From: Streptomyces violaceusniger Tu 4113
Lineage (GTDB): Bacteria; Actinomycetota; Actinomycetes; Streptomycetales; Streptomycetaceae
Assembly (NCBI RefSeq): GCF_000147815.2
Contig: NC_015951.1
Location: 1 to 64,000 of the forward strand
Direction: 5' to 3'
DNA: 64,000 nucleotides
Positions 42,036 through 51,586 of the stretch are shown piece after piece. The position numbers were made by a program, and so were the translations under genes. The notes under the pieces were generated by a model. The model was not told the origin of the DNA. It worked only from the letters and a program-made list of their open reading frames with translations, and did not search any database. Every line of letters starts with the position of its first letter. Positions within the stretch are counted from its first letter, which is position 1.

Positions 42036-42337
42036 CAGTTCACCCGCTGGGGGCTCCTGCCGCCAGCGGCGGGCGGCGCGGACGATCTCGTCGCCGGTGC
42101 CTTCGAGGCGCTCGGCCGCGCCAAGCTCCTCAAGCCTCCACGGCAACACCATGAGTCCGAGGCGAACTCACGGGTCGATCCCCACAGAGCACAGCATCCG
42201 ACCCGCGGGTTCCCGCTGAAGTGCCTTCAGTTTCCGCGAACCTGCGGGGGTCGTGGGGGTCGAGTAGGAACCATGCGGAACCGGTCTCTTGTGGAGTTGA
42301 GTGCAACCACAGATCACAGCTCCATGTCTCCATCCGC

Positions 42338-43146
42338 ATGACAGCCAACCAGCGGCCGCGATCGACTTCGGGTGATCGGGAGCTGCGCCTGTGGAAGGTC
42401 GGCTGGGCCCTCGCCGTCACCTTCGTCGCCGCGGTCCTAGTCGCCGGGGGCGTCTTCTACGGCTTGGTGTACCTACTGGACTTCCAGGAGATTGACAGCA
42501 CCGCGAAGCTCGACGACAAGACACTCTTCGACCTAGTGAAACTCTCCTTCGGAGTGGTCGCCGGGGCCGGCGCGCTCGTCGCCGCCCTGGTCGTCGCCTA
42601 CCGCCGCCAGCGCATCGACGAAGCCGGCGCCCACCGCGAAGCCACCCAGCTCCACACCGAACGATTCGGCCAGGCCGTCGAGCAACTCGGCTCAGACTCC
42701 CCGGCCGTCCGGCTCGGTGGCGTCCACGCCTTGGCCGGCCTCGCCGACGACGCCCTCGACGACAGCCTGCGCCAGACCTGCATCGACGTGCTGTGTGCCT
42801 ACCTCCAACTCCCTTCACGCCCGACCCCGGTGAAGATCCAGCCCACCAAGAGGAACACCACCGCTACCTGGCCTTCCGCAAGGTCCGCCACACGATCCTG
42901 CGCCTCATCGGCAACCACTACCGCCGCCCCCGGGGAACCCACCGCTCATGGCAGGGCTGCGACCTCGACCTCACTGGCGTCATCATCGACGGCAACGTGG
43001 ACTTCGAGGGCGCGAGCTTTTCCGGCGGCAAGGTGTCGTTCGGCACCGCGACAGGTCCAGCTCCCGCTGGGCTGATCACTGCCGTCGGCACTCCTCCGTC
43101 TGCGGTGGTCGATCTCCCGGCGTCTTGGCTGCCCGCAAATCCATAG
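42338..43146 (+). pseudogene. Frameshifted paralogue of the membrane repeat protein
   Basis: From ATG 42338 the frame encodes the same two-helix membrane part as the gene at 3304 (LRLWKVGWALAVTFVAAVLV; LVKLSFGVVAGAGALVAALV; AVRLGGVHALAGLADDALDD; RQTCIDVLCAYLQLP). Near 42817 one base is missing, and the homologous sequence continues in another frame (HHRYLAFRKVRHTILRLIGN, SWQGCDLDLTGVIIDG). Only one 12-residue repeat remains (ASFSGGKVSF), compared with fourteen in the intact copy. It ends at 43146. The gene is broken by frameshift and repeat loss. Confidence 0.85.
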
Positions 43147-43529
43147 CGATAGGGGTGGCGAAAACGGTCGTGTGCGCCCCCGCACGCCAATCCAAGCGGG
43201 GAGATCCACGGAGCAGGTGTGGGGTCACCCCCGAGCAGGGGGTGGCCGGTTTCAACGAGCGCCATCAAGGGCTGTTCCGTACGCCTGCCGCGCCTCGGCC
43301 TCCGCGGCCGCCGTACGGCGCAGCTTCCACATGCGCTCTGGCCTGCCGGGTGGCCTTGTGGTTCGGCTGCGGGTGCGGCTTGCCTGCCGGTATGGTGAGC
43401 AGGCCCCGGATGAAGCGGACGACCGCGATGCGTACTCGGCGCGTCGTTGGCGTACTACTCCCGGCGCGGGCGAGCACCTGGAGCCTCGTGGGCGACGGCC
43501 TGTGACACCACCGTTCCCGCTGCGGCTGG
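43147..43529. other. Intergenic region without supported gene
   Basis: Nothing recognisable. A minus-strand frame with PAGKPHPQPNHKATRQARAH is open, but has no start signal or family. Confidence 0.4.
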
Positions 43530-44195
43530 TCAGTCGTCCTGGGTGTCCTCATGCAGGTGCTGGGCGAGATCGTCGGCCCAGTCCCGGGCCCAGTCTCGCA
43601 AGGTGGCCGTGTCCGTCTCGGTGAGCCCGTAGGCGATGAATTCCTCGTCCTCGTACCATTCCGCGCCCGCCAGGCGTTCTTGGAGATCCTCGAGACAGAA
43701 TTCGTCGCGGGCGTGGCGGCGGCCGAGTGTTTCCAGGTCGGCGGTGGTGTGGAGGCGGGAGGCGGCGTGGACGTCGATGAGGTCGCGCACGGCGCCGCGG
43801 TCGGCCAGCGCGCGTACCTTCGTGCCGATGACGTCGTCCAGGGCGAGGACAGGGCCGTACTCGGTCGCTGTGGGCGGGCGCCAGAACGCCTCTTTGAGGA
43901 TGTCGACCTCGCACTCCTCGCCGCTGGCGGGGTCGGTGACGACGAGGCGGCCGGAGAGCGGGTCCACGCCGATCTCCCTCACCTGCCAGCCGCGGTCGGT
44001 CAGCCCGGCGGTAAGGGTGCGGGCGATCTCCGCCATGGGCGCGGGGTTCTCGGTGGCGACGTCGAGGTCCTGGCTGAGCCGGTCGACCAGGCCGTGCGCC
44101 TGGACGGCGTACCCGCCGGTGATGACCAGGGGTTAGGGGGTGCCGATGGCCAGGACGTCGGAGAGGAGCCGGCGGTGAAGGTCGCTGAGGTTCAC
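43530..44195 (-). pseudogene. AbiEii-type nucleotidyltransferase with nonsense codon
   Basis: From GTG 44195 the frame reads MNLSDLHRRLLSDVLAIGTP, then a TAA at 44133-44135, then PLVITGGYAVQAHGLVDRLS, QDLDVATEN and the body with LALDDVIGTKVRALADRGAV. The GGYAVQAHG...DLD motif is the nucleotidyltransferase signature of AbiEii-family type IV toxins. The TAA most simply replaces a TAC (Tyr) codon. The GTG overlaps the stop of the upstream gene, the usual AbiEi-AbiEii order. A restart at ATG 44036 would lose the catalytic motif, so the toxin is probably dead. Confidence 0.85.
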
Positions 44196-44560
44196 GCTGC
44201 GGCTGCCGGGCGGGCGGCGGCCAGCTCGGGGAAAGCCTCTTCCCATACGTCGCGGATGGCGCGGCTGATCAGCGTGCGTAGCGCGGGCCACTGGTTGATC
44301 AGGAGGTCCCGGTTCAGCAGGGTGATCAGGTCACCGTGCTGTCCTTCGGCCAGCACGGTGCGGTACATGCTCATCCGCGACCGCGGCCGGTCCAGATCGA
44401 ACCGCGTCAGACCCGACCACGCCACATGCAGCGGCAGCTGGACGGAGCCGTGCGCCGGACCGGCCAGTTCGCCGAGCGCGTCGGGAAGCCTTCGCACATA
44501 GCGCTGCCGCAGCACCTCGGCAGCAGGCGGCGACGGCTCGGCGGCAGGCATAGCGGACAT
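44192..44560 (-). CDS. Partner protein upstream of AbiEii toxin
   Basis: 122 residues from ATG 44560, ending in a GTGA overlap with the toxin gene. It contains LRQRYVRRLPDALGELAGPA, then HVAWSGLTRFDLDRPRSRMS and DLITLLNRDLLINQWPALRT. It is shorter than AbiEi and has no clear winged helix, so it is a non-standard partner; its position suggests an antitoxin or cofactor role. It appears intact, as expected for an antitoxin left after toxin loss. Confidence 0.6.
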   Translation of the reverse strand: MSAMPAAEPSPPAAEVLRQRYVRRLPDALGELAGPAHGSVQLPLHVAWSGLTRFDLDRPRSRMSMYRTVLAEGQHGDLITLLNRDLLINQWPALRTLISRAIRDVWEEAFPELAAARPAAAA

Positions 44561-44764
44561 GCACCCAGTGTATGAGCGATGAGCACGCGACTCGCGACAG
44601 AGGGCGCCCTGCTGGCCCTGCGGATCCCAGCCGTCCCGCCACACCGGGGTCCGGCAGCGGTCGAGGCGCCAAAACGGCCGGCCCGGCCACGGGAACCCGT
44701 CGTCTCACAGGACCGGGCCGCACGCGCACGGGCAGGATCACGCTGCCTTGCTGACAGCGGCCAT

Positions 44765-44795
44765 CCCGGCGCGCCGGACGCGCCAGCGCGCCGGG
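44765..44795. terminator. Hairpin after HNH nuclease gene
   Basis: A perfect 10-bp GC stem (44765-44774 with 44786-44795), loop 11 bases, just past the stop of the minus-strand gene at 44807. Confidence 0.75.
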
Positions 44796-44806
44796 GCCGA
44801 GGCGTA

Positions 44807-45496
44807 TCAGGCGCAGGACTCGAGCATGCCGGTCAGCGCGGCACGTTCTTCCTCGTCCGAGGTGAGGGCATAGGCGTGCTTGACCGAGATCCACGCACGG
44901 GCGTACGTGCAGCGGTAGCTGACCAGGTCCGGCTGCCAGTCGGAGGGGTCCCTGTCGCTCTTCGACCGGTTGGAGCGGGCCGAGACGGCGATGAGCTGGG
45001 AATGGGCGAGATCGTTGGCGAACGCCCGGCGGTCCGCGGTCGTCCACTGCGAGGCGCCGGACCTCCACGCCTCTTTCAGCGGCACGACATGGTCGATGTC
45101 CACCTTGGACGCCGCGTCGAGCACCGCACCGTCGTACACCGATCGCCAGCTGCCGACCGTGGCCCGGCACTGACCGTCCTGGGTGACCTCTTTACCGTCT
45201 CGGGCGAGGACGACTTCGCGGGTGTCGCAGGTGCCGAACTGGGTGGCCCAGTGGGGGAACTTCGCCCGGCTGTAGCCGGGGACATCGGCCTCGGGCGCGA
45301 CGGTCAGCTCGCCCAGCTCTACCTGGGCCTCCTCAGCGGTCGGGGGCTCCGGGAGCTCCGCCGCCGATGCGGGAGCGGTGGTGGAAGACGCGGTGCCCGG
45401 TGTGCTGGGTACGGCCCAGCTCGAGGGTGCGGAGCCTACGAGGCCGGCGGTTGCCAGCGTGGCGGCCGCCGCAGCGGCCCAGCGACAAATCATCAT
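44807..45496 (-). CDS. Secreted HNH-type nuclease (DUF1524)
   Basis: About 229 residues; ATG 45496 or the next codon. A Sec signal peptide (WAAAAAATLATAGLVGSAPS) and a Thr/Ser/Ala linker precede the nuclease domain: HWATQFGTCDTREVVLARDG, then VDIDHVVPLKEAWRSGASQW (the DHVVPL HNH motif) and SARSNRSKSDRDPSDWQP with the second metal-site Asn. Such secreted nucleases are common in Streptomyces and are thought to degrade environmental DNA. The gene stands alone. Confidence 0.9.
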   Translation of the reverse strand: MMICRWAAAAAATLATAGLVGSAPSSWAVPSTPGTASSTTAPASAAELPEPPTAEEAQVELGELTVAPEADVPGYSRAKFPHWATQFGTCDTREVVLARDGKEVTQDGQCRATVGSWRSVYDGAVLDAASKVDIDHVVPLKEAWRSGASQWTTADRRAFANDLAHSQLIAVSARSNRSKSDRDPSDWQPDLVSYRCTYARAWISVKHAYALTSDEEERAALTGMLESCA

Positions 45497-45700
45497 GACC
45501 GTCACCGTGGCCTGCCCTGTGGGGCCGAGCGCTCAATTTCCCAAGCCGTCACCCCAAAGTGGATACGCGGCAGCGAGGCTCCAGCTGCCCTCGAGCACAC
45601 AGGCATATCAACCGGAGACCTCCCCTCACCGAACTCCTGCTGCACGCTCCTCGTGGTGTCCGGTTGCCTCGGAATTCGAACAAGCGATCTAATGCGGGGC

Positions 45701-45928
45701 ATGGCCCAGCATGACTTCCCCCTCGACCTCGTGGAGGCGCAGACCGCCTGGTACCGCACGTACTGGCAGCTCGCCGAAACCGGTCCGACGGCAAGCACCA
45801 CGAGGGACCGCCGACGCCTGCAGGAGCTGTCGAGACAGATCGCCGGACACCCGTACTGGTGTGGACCGTCGGGCACACCGGCCGCGCGCATGGAGCTCAA
45901 GGAGCTCGCCCGGCGTGAGGTCGGGTGA
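45701..45928 (+). CDS. Small helical protein of a Streptomyces family
   Basis: 75 residues: MAQHDFPLDLVEAQTAWYRT, YWQLAETGP, RDRRRLQELSRQIAGHPYWC. I know this pattern (DLVxxQxAWxRTY...HPFW) as a conserved short protein in many Streptomyces. The 'HPYW/HPFW' motif also ends the protein at 30957-31268. Function unknown. Confidence 0.65.
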   Translation: MAQHDFPLDLVEAQTAWYRTYWQLAETGPTASTTRDRRRLQELSRQIAGHPYWCGPSGTPAARMELKELARREVG

Positions 45929-45957
45929 TGAGAATCGCCGCCCGAGCGGAGGCATCG

Positions 45958-45980
45958 ATCCGGGCCTTCCGGGCCCGGAT
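45958..45980. terminator. Hairpin terminator
   Basis: A perfect 9-bp stem (45958-45966 with 45972-45980), loop 5, thirty bases after the stop of the gene ending at 45928. Confidence 0.65.
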
Positions 45981-46159
45981 AGTTCGCCCTCGGCAAAGAG
46001 CGGGGGCCCGACGTCTCCGAACGGCCAGGGCCGGCTCGTCGCAGGCTGGGTGATCAAAACGAACTGGTTGGGGCTGTGATTGGAACGCAGCCGCGATCAG
46101 GTGGAGCTGAGGGCGGGACGCTGGGGAAGAATGTCGGCAGCGATCACGAAGGAGGCCTC

Positions 46160-46684
46160 GTGCGGCTGACGGTCGACACCGAGACGGACACCTACGAGCA
46201 GGCGATCGCCGCTGTGCAGGCCGCCTACGGTCTACGTCCCGTCCCCCCTGCCGACTGGCCGGAAGCACCAGCCCTCGACCTCCGCCCCGGCCCGCAGGAC
46301 CTCAGCGGCGACGACATCGGGGACGGCTGGAGCGAACAGGCGCTCTTCGGGATGCTCGCCTCACTGATGCCCGGGGCCCGCGCGGTGCTGTGCCGGATCA
46401 CGGACCTGGGCGGCACCACCTCGTTCGACGAAGTCCAGCAGTACTTCGCCAACCATCCGACCACACCGATCGCCACGGCCAAGATGGGCGGAACCCTCAC
46501 CAGCATCAAGGCGGTACAGCGCCGTGTCGCCCCGCCCGGCGCACCCCGGCTGCTCCAGCGGGACGAGCGGGCCCGGCTCTACCAGATTGACCGGGTGCTG
46601 GTAGAAGGGCTCAGGCGGGCCTTCGCGATCGCCGATGCCCGCCCCGACCTGCTGCGCGGTGAGCCCACCGCACACGTCACCTGA
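46160..46684 (+). CDS. Hypothetical helical protein, 174 residues
   Basis: GTG 46160 with GGAGG just before it. YEQAIAAVQAAYGLRPVPPA, then ALFGMLASLMPGARAVLCRI, FDEVQQYFANHPTTPIATAK and RVLVEGLRRAFAIADARPDL. The middle resembles winged-helix folds used in protein-protein contacts. This type of protein is frequent in Streptomyces accessory regions without assigned function. Confidence 0.65.
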   Translation: MRLTVDTETDTYEQAIAAVQAAYGLRPVPPADWPEAPALDLRPGPQDLSGDDIGDGWSEQALFGMLASLMPGARAVLCRITDLGGTTSFDEVQQYFANHPTTPIATAKMGGTLTSIKAVQRRVAPPGAPRLLQRDERARLYQIDRVLVEGLRRAFAIADARPDLLRGEPTAHVT

Positions 46685-46846
46685 CGCGGCCGCGCCACTG
46701 GCAGGAGACCGTGTGAGGCAGACGAGAATGCCCACAAGGATGATGGCTGCCGTGATGAGCGGGGCGACCAGGGAGTTCGCCGGGCACAGGATTCAGGCCC
46801 ATGGCTCGGGAGGGGGTGGCCGATCCCTGGGATGCGGTTGGGTTGC

Positions 46847-48121
46847 TTAGATGGTCACGCCTGGCCGCTGCCGGGGCAGTTCGGCGTGCCGTACCGCGTC
46901 GGAGGCCAGGACGATGACCACGCCCAGGCTGGCGAAGATGCCGCAGCCGACGAACACCGGGGCGGCGCCCCAGGCTCCGATGGCAGCGCCGACCACCGGA
47001 TAGCTGAGGGGGGCGACACCGACCAAGGTGAGCATGACGACGGAGGTGACCCGGCCGAGATAGGCCGGGTCCGCTGCGGTCTGTATGAGGGCGTTGTCCA
47101 GACTGCCGAAGACACCCGCACACAGCCCGATGACCGCTGCCAGTACTGCGGCGGGCCATAGGATGGGCACCAGTGCGATGGCTGCCGCGCCCGCGCAGCC
47201 CGCGAGCAGCGTGCCGGCCAGCATCAGGCCGGCACGGGGCAGCCAACCGGCGATGGCGAGCAACGTGGCGCTGGCCGCTGCTCCTGCACCGAAGCTGCTG
47301 ACGATCCAGCCATAGCCGTAAGGACCCCAGCCGCGCTCGGCGTTGAGGAGTACCATGCCGACGTTGAGGGTGCCGGTGAGGCCGAGTTCGCAGATGGCGC
47401 CGGCGGCGACGAGCGGGCCGATGAGGCGGTGGCGGCGGATGTAGCGCAGGCCGCCGAGCAGGTCTTGCCGCGCGGTGGCGGGCTCCGGCCTCTCGGGGGC
47501 GTCGCGCGGCCCCAGGGGCCGTATCCGTATCGTCAGCAGGAGCGGCAGGGACAGCGCGAAGAGCAGGCCAGCGACGGTGAAGGCAGCTGCAGGTCCACCG
47601 AGCCCCATGGCCAGCCCGCCGATCGGCGGGCCCGCGATCTGGCCGAGGCGCATCGACAGCGAGCGCATGCCGGTAACCCGAGCCAGCTGGTCAGGGCTGG
47701 TGATGCGCGGCGGAAGGGCACCGACAGCGGGTACAAACAACGCGTCCACGGCACCGAAGACGAGCGCCACCGCGACCAGGATCCACAGGGCCGGCGCCGT
47801 CAGTGCGAGGCCGGCGGCCACCGCCAGGATGAGGAGACAGCGCAGCGCGTCACTGCCGAGAATCACCCGACGGGGGTCGAACCGGTCGGCCACCACGCCT
47901 CCGCCGAGCATGAGTAACGCCCGCGGTAGCGCTCCTGAGGCCATGACGAGGCCGACTTCGGCAGGACCGGCGGCCTTCTGGGCGGACCAGCCCAGGGCGA
48001 CGAAGTACACGCTGTCGCCGACGAGGGAGGTGGTGTATGCGGTGAGCCAGCGCAGCACGTTGCCGTCTCGGTGGGCTGGTGTGGTGGCGCGATCGGGCAG
48101 GGCTATCTCTGGGGTGGCCAT
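46847..48121 (-). CDS. MFS efflux transporter
   Basis: 424 residues with about 12 membrane helices. Typical first helix (LRWLTAYTTSLVGDSVYFVA), the loop-2 motif GGGVVADRFDPRRVILGSDA, and the central cytoplasmic loop (RPLGPRDAPERPEPATARQD). This belongs to the group of major facilitator exporters close to macrolide and multidrug efflux proteins. The winged-helix regulator ends 32 bp upstream on the same strand, so they form a regulator-exporter operon. Substrate unknown. Confidence 0.92.
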   Translation of the reverse strand: MATPEIALPDRATTPAHRDGNVLRWLTAYTTSLVGDSVYFVALGWSAQKAAGPAEVGLVMASGALPRALLMLGGGVVADRFDPRRVILGSDALRCLLILAVAAGLALTAPALWILVAVALVFGAVDALFVPAVGALPPRITSPDQLARVTGMRSLSMRLGQIAGPPIGGLAMGLGGPAAAFTVAGLLFALSLPLLLTIRIRPLGPRDAPERPEPATARQDLLGGLRYIRRHRLIGPLVAAGAICELGLTGTLNVGMVLLNAERGWGPYGYGWIVSSFGAGAAASATLLAIAGWLPRAGLMLAGTLLAGCAGAAAIALVPILWPAAVLAAVIGLCAGVFGSLDNALIQTAADPAYLGRVTSVVMLTLVGVAPLSYPVVGAAIGAWGAAPVFVGCGIFASLGVVIVLASDAVRHAELPRQRPGVTI

Positions 48122-48153
48122 GGAGAGCTCCAGTCATCGGGGGTACGGCTGCA

Positions 48154-48747
48154 TCAGGACGGGAAGGGGAAGCCGTAGAGGTGCACGGACACGTGCTCGC
48201 GGTCTTCGGTGTCGCCGGCCGCCTTGGCGGCCTTGCCGCGCTCCCGCCAACGCCGAGCCAGTGCCTCAAGCTCGTCGCTCATCTCCGCGAGTTCGGCCGG
48301 GGTGAGGTCGAGCAGCCACTCGGAGCTGAAGGCCGCGTCGGTCCACGCATTCCCCCAGCCAGACTTCTGGTCGAGATACGCACGGTACTGGGCGATCCGG
48401 GTGGTGAGGATGCCTCGGGTCACCGCGCCGACAGCGGCGGCGCCTTCGGGCGTGTCCGCGAAGTCCGAGTCACGGAAACCCCAGCCCTCTTCGGACGCCA
48501 CTTGCCACCACCGCTCGCGGCCATCGGCGCCCTGGCCGTTCGCTTGGGTCACGAAGCCGTGTTCGGCCAGCTTGCGCAGGTGGTAACTGACCAGCGACGG
48601 TGTCTCGTCGACATGCTCGGCGAGCTGAGAGGCGGTCGCAGTGCCTGCGGCGTACAGCAGCCGATAGAGCTGCATCCGCAGCGGGTTCATAAACGCCCTC
48701 AACCGTGACAGGTCAGTGATCTGCTCAGGCTCGTGCGGTGGTCGCAT
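48154..48747 (-). CDS. ArsR-like winged-helix regulator of the MFS gene
   Basis: 197 residues from ATG 48747. Helix-turn-helix: LRAFMNPLRMQLYRLLYAAG, ATASQLAEHVDETPSLVSYH, LRKLAEHGFVTQ. The C-terminal half (EEGWGFRDSDFADTPEGAAA, LTPAELAEMSDELEALARRW) is of the type found in regulators linked to MFS exporters in actinomycetes. It probably represses itself and the transporter downstream. Confidence 0.88.
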   Translation of the reverse strand: MRPPHEPEQITDLSRLRAFMNPLRMQLYRLLYAAGTATASQLAEHVDETPSLVSYHLRKLAEHGFVTQANGQGADGRERWWQVASEEGWGFRDSDFADTPEGAAAVGAVTRGILTTRIAQYRAYLDQKSGWGNAWTDAAFSSEWLLDLTPAELAEMSDELEALARRWRERGKAAKAAGDTEDREHVSVHLYGFPFPS

Positions 48748-48879
48748 GCCCCAACGGTAGGTATGAAGCGAAAACTTCGCAACAACCGCTTCAGAATGCA
48801 TGGGGCATCATCGGCCGCTGGAGTTGGCGGCTACGCTGGAGGACACCAAGGGGCTCTGCACCGCTGGTGGTGCGAGGCG

Positions 48880-49002
48880 ATGCTCGATACTGACCCCGCC
48901 GGTGACCGGTTCGCCGAGGCCACGCTGAATGGCATCCTGTCTACGAAGAGCCTCGCGGCAGCCGTCGCGCGCCACCGGGCACTGGAGTTGCCCCTTGAGT
49001 GA
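48880..49002 (+). pseudogene. Possible gene fragment
   Basis: A frame with MLDTDPAGDRFAEATLNGIL, then STKSLAAAVARHRALELPLE has coding bias, but no start signal and no family. It lies between an intact operon and a block of insertion sequences, so a truncated tail is the likeliest explanation. Confidence 0.3.
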
Positions 49003-49184
49003 GTCGCACGGGGCAAGAGCCAGTAGGCTGGCCGTGTGAACCGTCCGAAGAGGCGACGCGCCGCTGGCTGACCTATCTTCGCCGGGTGAGGTTATCTGGG
49101 CTATTCAGATCCGATCGATGATCTGGCGGCCAAGGTCACTACCTTCCGGCTGGACAAGATGCTCGCGGCTGGTCCGGGGATCTA

Positions 49185-50304
49185 CTGACCTTCAAAGCGT
49201 GGTGTCGTCATGGTGGCTCGCGCTGGAGGCCGGTGCCGGTGAGGCAACCGTCGAGGACGTCGGGGCGGTACTGGAGCTGGCGTAGTCCCCGGCGAACAGC
49301 GGTGATCAGGTCGTCAGGGTCGGCGAAGGCCCGGTTGGCCAGGACGGTGCGCCGCATCACGGACCAGATGCCCTCACGGGATTGAGATCGGGCGCGTAAG
49401 GCGGCAGTTGGAAGACTGTGAGCCAGTCACGGTCAGCGATATACCGGCGCATTCCTGCCGTGAGGTGGGTGTTGAGATTGTCCCAGACGAGCACGATGGG
49501 GCCGCCGAGCTGGTCGTGGGCGGTCTGGATCAGGTCGCGGTAGTCCTTCCAGGAGAAGCTTTTGCGCCCGTCGGGGCGTTTGCTCGTCTTCGAGGACGAA
49601 GCCGGATTCTCGATGACGCCGCCCACCACCCGCACCTGTGTCCGGGGCCGATCCCGCCGCCGCTTATCCATCGCCGCGCTGACCTGCTACAAGACCGGCG
49701 AACGCTCCCGGCTGATCTACCGGCCCTGCCCCGAACAGGCGTCGAGCGCCGCCACGGTCCTTCCACCTGCGGCCAGGTCTCCTTCACCCAGCCGGCCGCC
49801 GCCGCCTCGTCTCGCTCGATGGCACGGCGGGCGGGAACCTGGCAGGTCCACCCATGGCGTCTGAGCAGCGCGGCGACGCCCTGGATGGTGTAGCTCTTGT
49901 GGAACCGGCGCCCGATCAGGGTCTTGATCCGTGACAGGGTCCAGGTCTGGTCCGGCCAGCCGTGCGTGACCGGGCCCTTGAGCAGCTCCCGCTCCAGCAG
50001 GGCGAAGAGTTCGTCGCTGAGCAGTGGCAAGGATGCCGGCCCTTTCGAGGCCAGGGCTCTCGGTCCGCCCTGTGACCAGGCATTGCGCCGGCGCTGTACC
50101 GACCGGACGCTGACTCGCATGTCGTGCGCGATGTCCGAGCTCTCGTCGCCCTGCTGGAAGCGCTCGGCCGCCTCCATCCGCAGATTCTCGCGGAAGGCTC
50201 GCCGTTCGTCGGTCAGCCCGCCGCCCTATGCGTACCTAATGCACTCGGCATACCGCAGGGATCATGGACAGTCAGCCCCACCGACACCACGCTTTTAAGG
50301 TCAG
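49185..50304 (-). mobile_element. IS630-family insertion sequence, scrambled
   Basis: 1,120 bp with terminal inverted repeats of 23 bp with one mismatch (49185-49207 and 50282-50304), flanked by TA on both sides (49183-49184, 50305-50306), the target duplication of IS630/mariner elements. The transposase inside is broken in several ways (next entry). Confidence 0.9.
49208..50245 (-). pseudogene. IS630 transposase with inverted internal segment
   Basis: The N-terminal part is on the minus strand (DERRAFRENLRMEAAERFQQ, DMRVSVRSVQRRRNAWSQGG, GWVKETWPQVE) down to about 49755. The C-terminal part is also on the minus strand from about 49577 (RKSFSWKDYRDLIQTAHDQL, VLVWDNLNTHLTAGM, LPPYAPDLNPV) and, after a one-base loss near 49383, continues as GIWSVMRRTVLANRAF to a stop at 49208. 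The segment between (about 49578-49755), which holds the first catalytic Asp (LLVFEDEAGFSMTPPTTRT, RRRLSIAALTCYKTGERSRL), reads only on the plus strand. A TAG also replaces an early codon near 50235. The element cannot make an active transposase. Confidence 0.85.
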
Positions 50305-50642
50305 TAACGCCGTCAGACCAACATCCCTACACGCCTGCCAGATGCTGCTGCGCCCCATCCTTCGGCGTGATCTATCTTGGTGTCGATCGTCAGCCGCACG
50401 GCCCCCTTCGTGATTGCTTCTGACATTCTTCCCCAACCCCACCGCCCCGGCTCAGCCTGATCCGGGATGGGCAGACCGTCCCATTGGTGTCGCCGGACAG
50501 GTAGTCGACAACCTTGGTTGGCGCATCGGTCGAATCGTCCAGGAACGCCTCGAGATACCGCGTGGCAGTGAGTTGGGGCCGCGAAGCCCAGGCGATCGTG
50601 GCCTGCGCTTCCCGTCGATCAGCTCCCGGCCCGCGTCGTCTA

Positions 50643-51584
50643 GGGTCTGTTGCGAAAGTGCTGGTCACAGCCACTTGTTGAGGACTGCGACCAGCACGGT
50701 TGCTTCGTAGCGGACGGCGAGTTTGTCGTATCTCGTGGCGACCGCGCGGTGCCGCTTGAGTCGGTTGATGCCGCACTCGACCGCGTGCCGATGCTTGTAG
50801 TCGGTCTTGTCGAACCTCGGCGGCCGACCGCCGCGCGAGCCGCGCTTCTGCCGGTTGCGGACGCGGTCCGCAGGGACCGGGACCGTCGCTTTGATACCGC
50901 GTCTGCGCAGGTAGGAGCGATTCTTGCGGGAGTCGTACGCCTTGTCGGCGCGCACTCGATCCGGCCTCTTGCGTGGCCGTCCCCGGCCACGCCTGGGCAC
51001 CCGGATCGCTTGCAGAACAGGCTCGAACTGAGTGGAATCGCCCCGCTGCCCGGCAGTGATCACCACCCACAACGGCTTCTGGCCCTGCTCGACCGCGAGG
51101 TGAACCTTGCTGGTCAGTCCGCCCCGGGAGCGTCCGAGTCCGTGGTCGGCCGGCTCGACAGTGATCCCGCCGGGCGGTTCCTTCTGGAGGTCCCCCTTTT
51201 CGCCGCCCCTGCGGCGTGCTGGTGGGCACGGCAGACCGTGGAGTCGACGTTCACGTCCCAGGTGATCAGGCCCTTCGCGTCGGCCTCGGCCTGGAGCTGC
51301 GTGACGATCCGCGCCCACGTCCCGTCCCGCTGCCAGCGCCGGAACAGGTCATAGACCCGGTCCCACGGCCCGTACCGTTCCGGCACATCACGCCAGGGAG
51401 CACCGGTGCGGGTCCGCCACCGTATGCCGTCAATCAGCTGCCGCCGCGTCCACACCTGCGGACGGCCCGGCTTGATGCCCCGCGGCAGCAGCGGCCCAAG
51501 CCGGGCCCACTGGCCGTTCGTCAGATCCCCACGTCCCACAAGACATGATCATCAACGAACGAGATCAACTTTCGCAACAGACCC
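50643..51584 (-). mobile_element. IS5-family insertion sequence (frameshifting type)
   Basis: 942 bp with perfect 17-bp terminal inverted repeats (50643-50659 and 51568-51584) and TA on both sides (50641-50642, 51585-51586). The right-hand TA is also the boundary of the neighbouring IS, so this element inserted exactly at that junction. Confidence 0.93.
50665..51539 (-). CDS. IS5-family transposase, two-frame (programmed frameshift)
   Basis: The first frame (51539 to 51114) gives [40 protein letters not shown] and [20 protein letters not shown] with the first catalytic Asp. The second frame (about 51200 to 50665) gives [32 protein letters not shown], the [17 protein letters not shown] block with the second Asp, and [20 protein letters not shown] with the catalytic Glu. 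The frames meet at AAAAGGGGG (minus strand, about 51192-51200), a typical slippery site, so the full protein arises by ribosomal frameshifting. All DDE residues are present; the element looks active. Confidence 0.9.
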
Positions 51585-51586
51585 TA

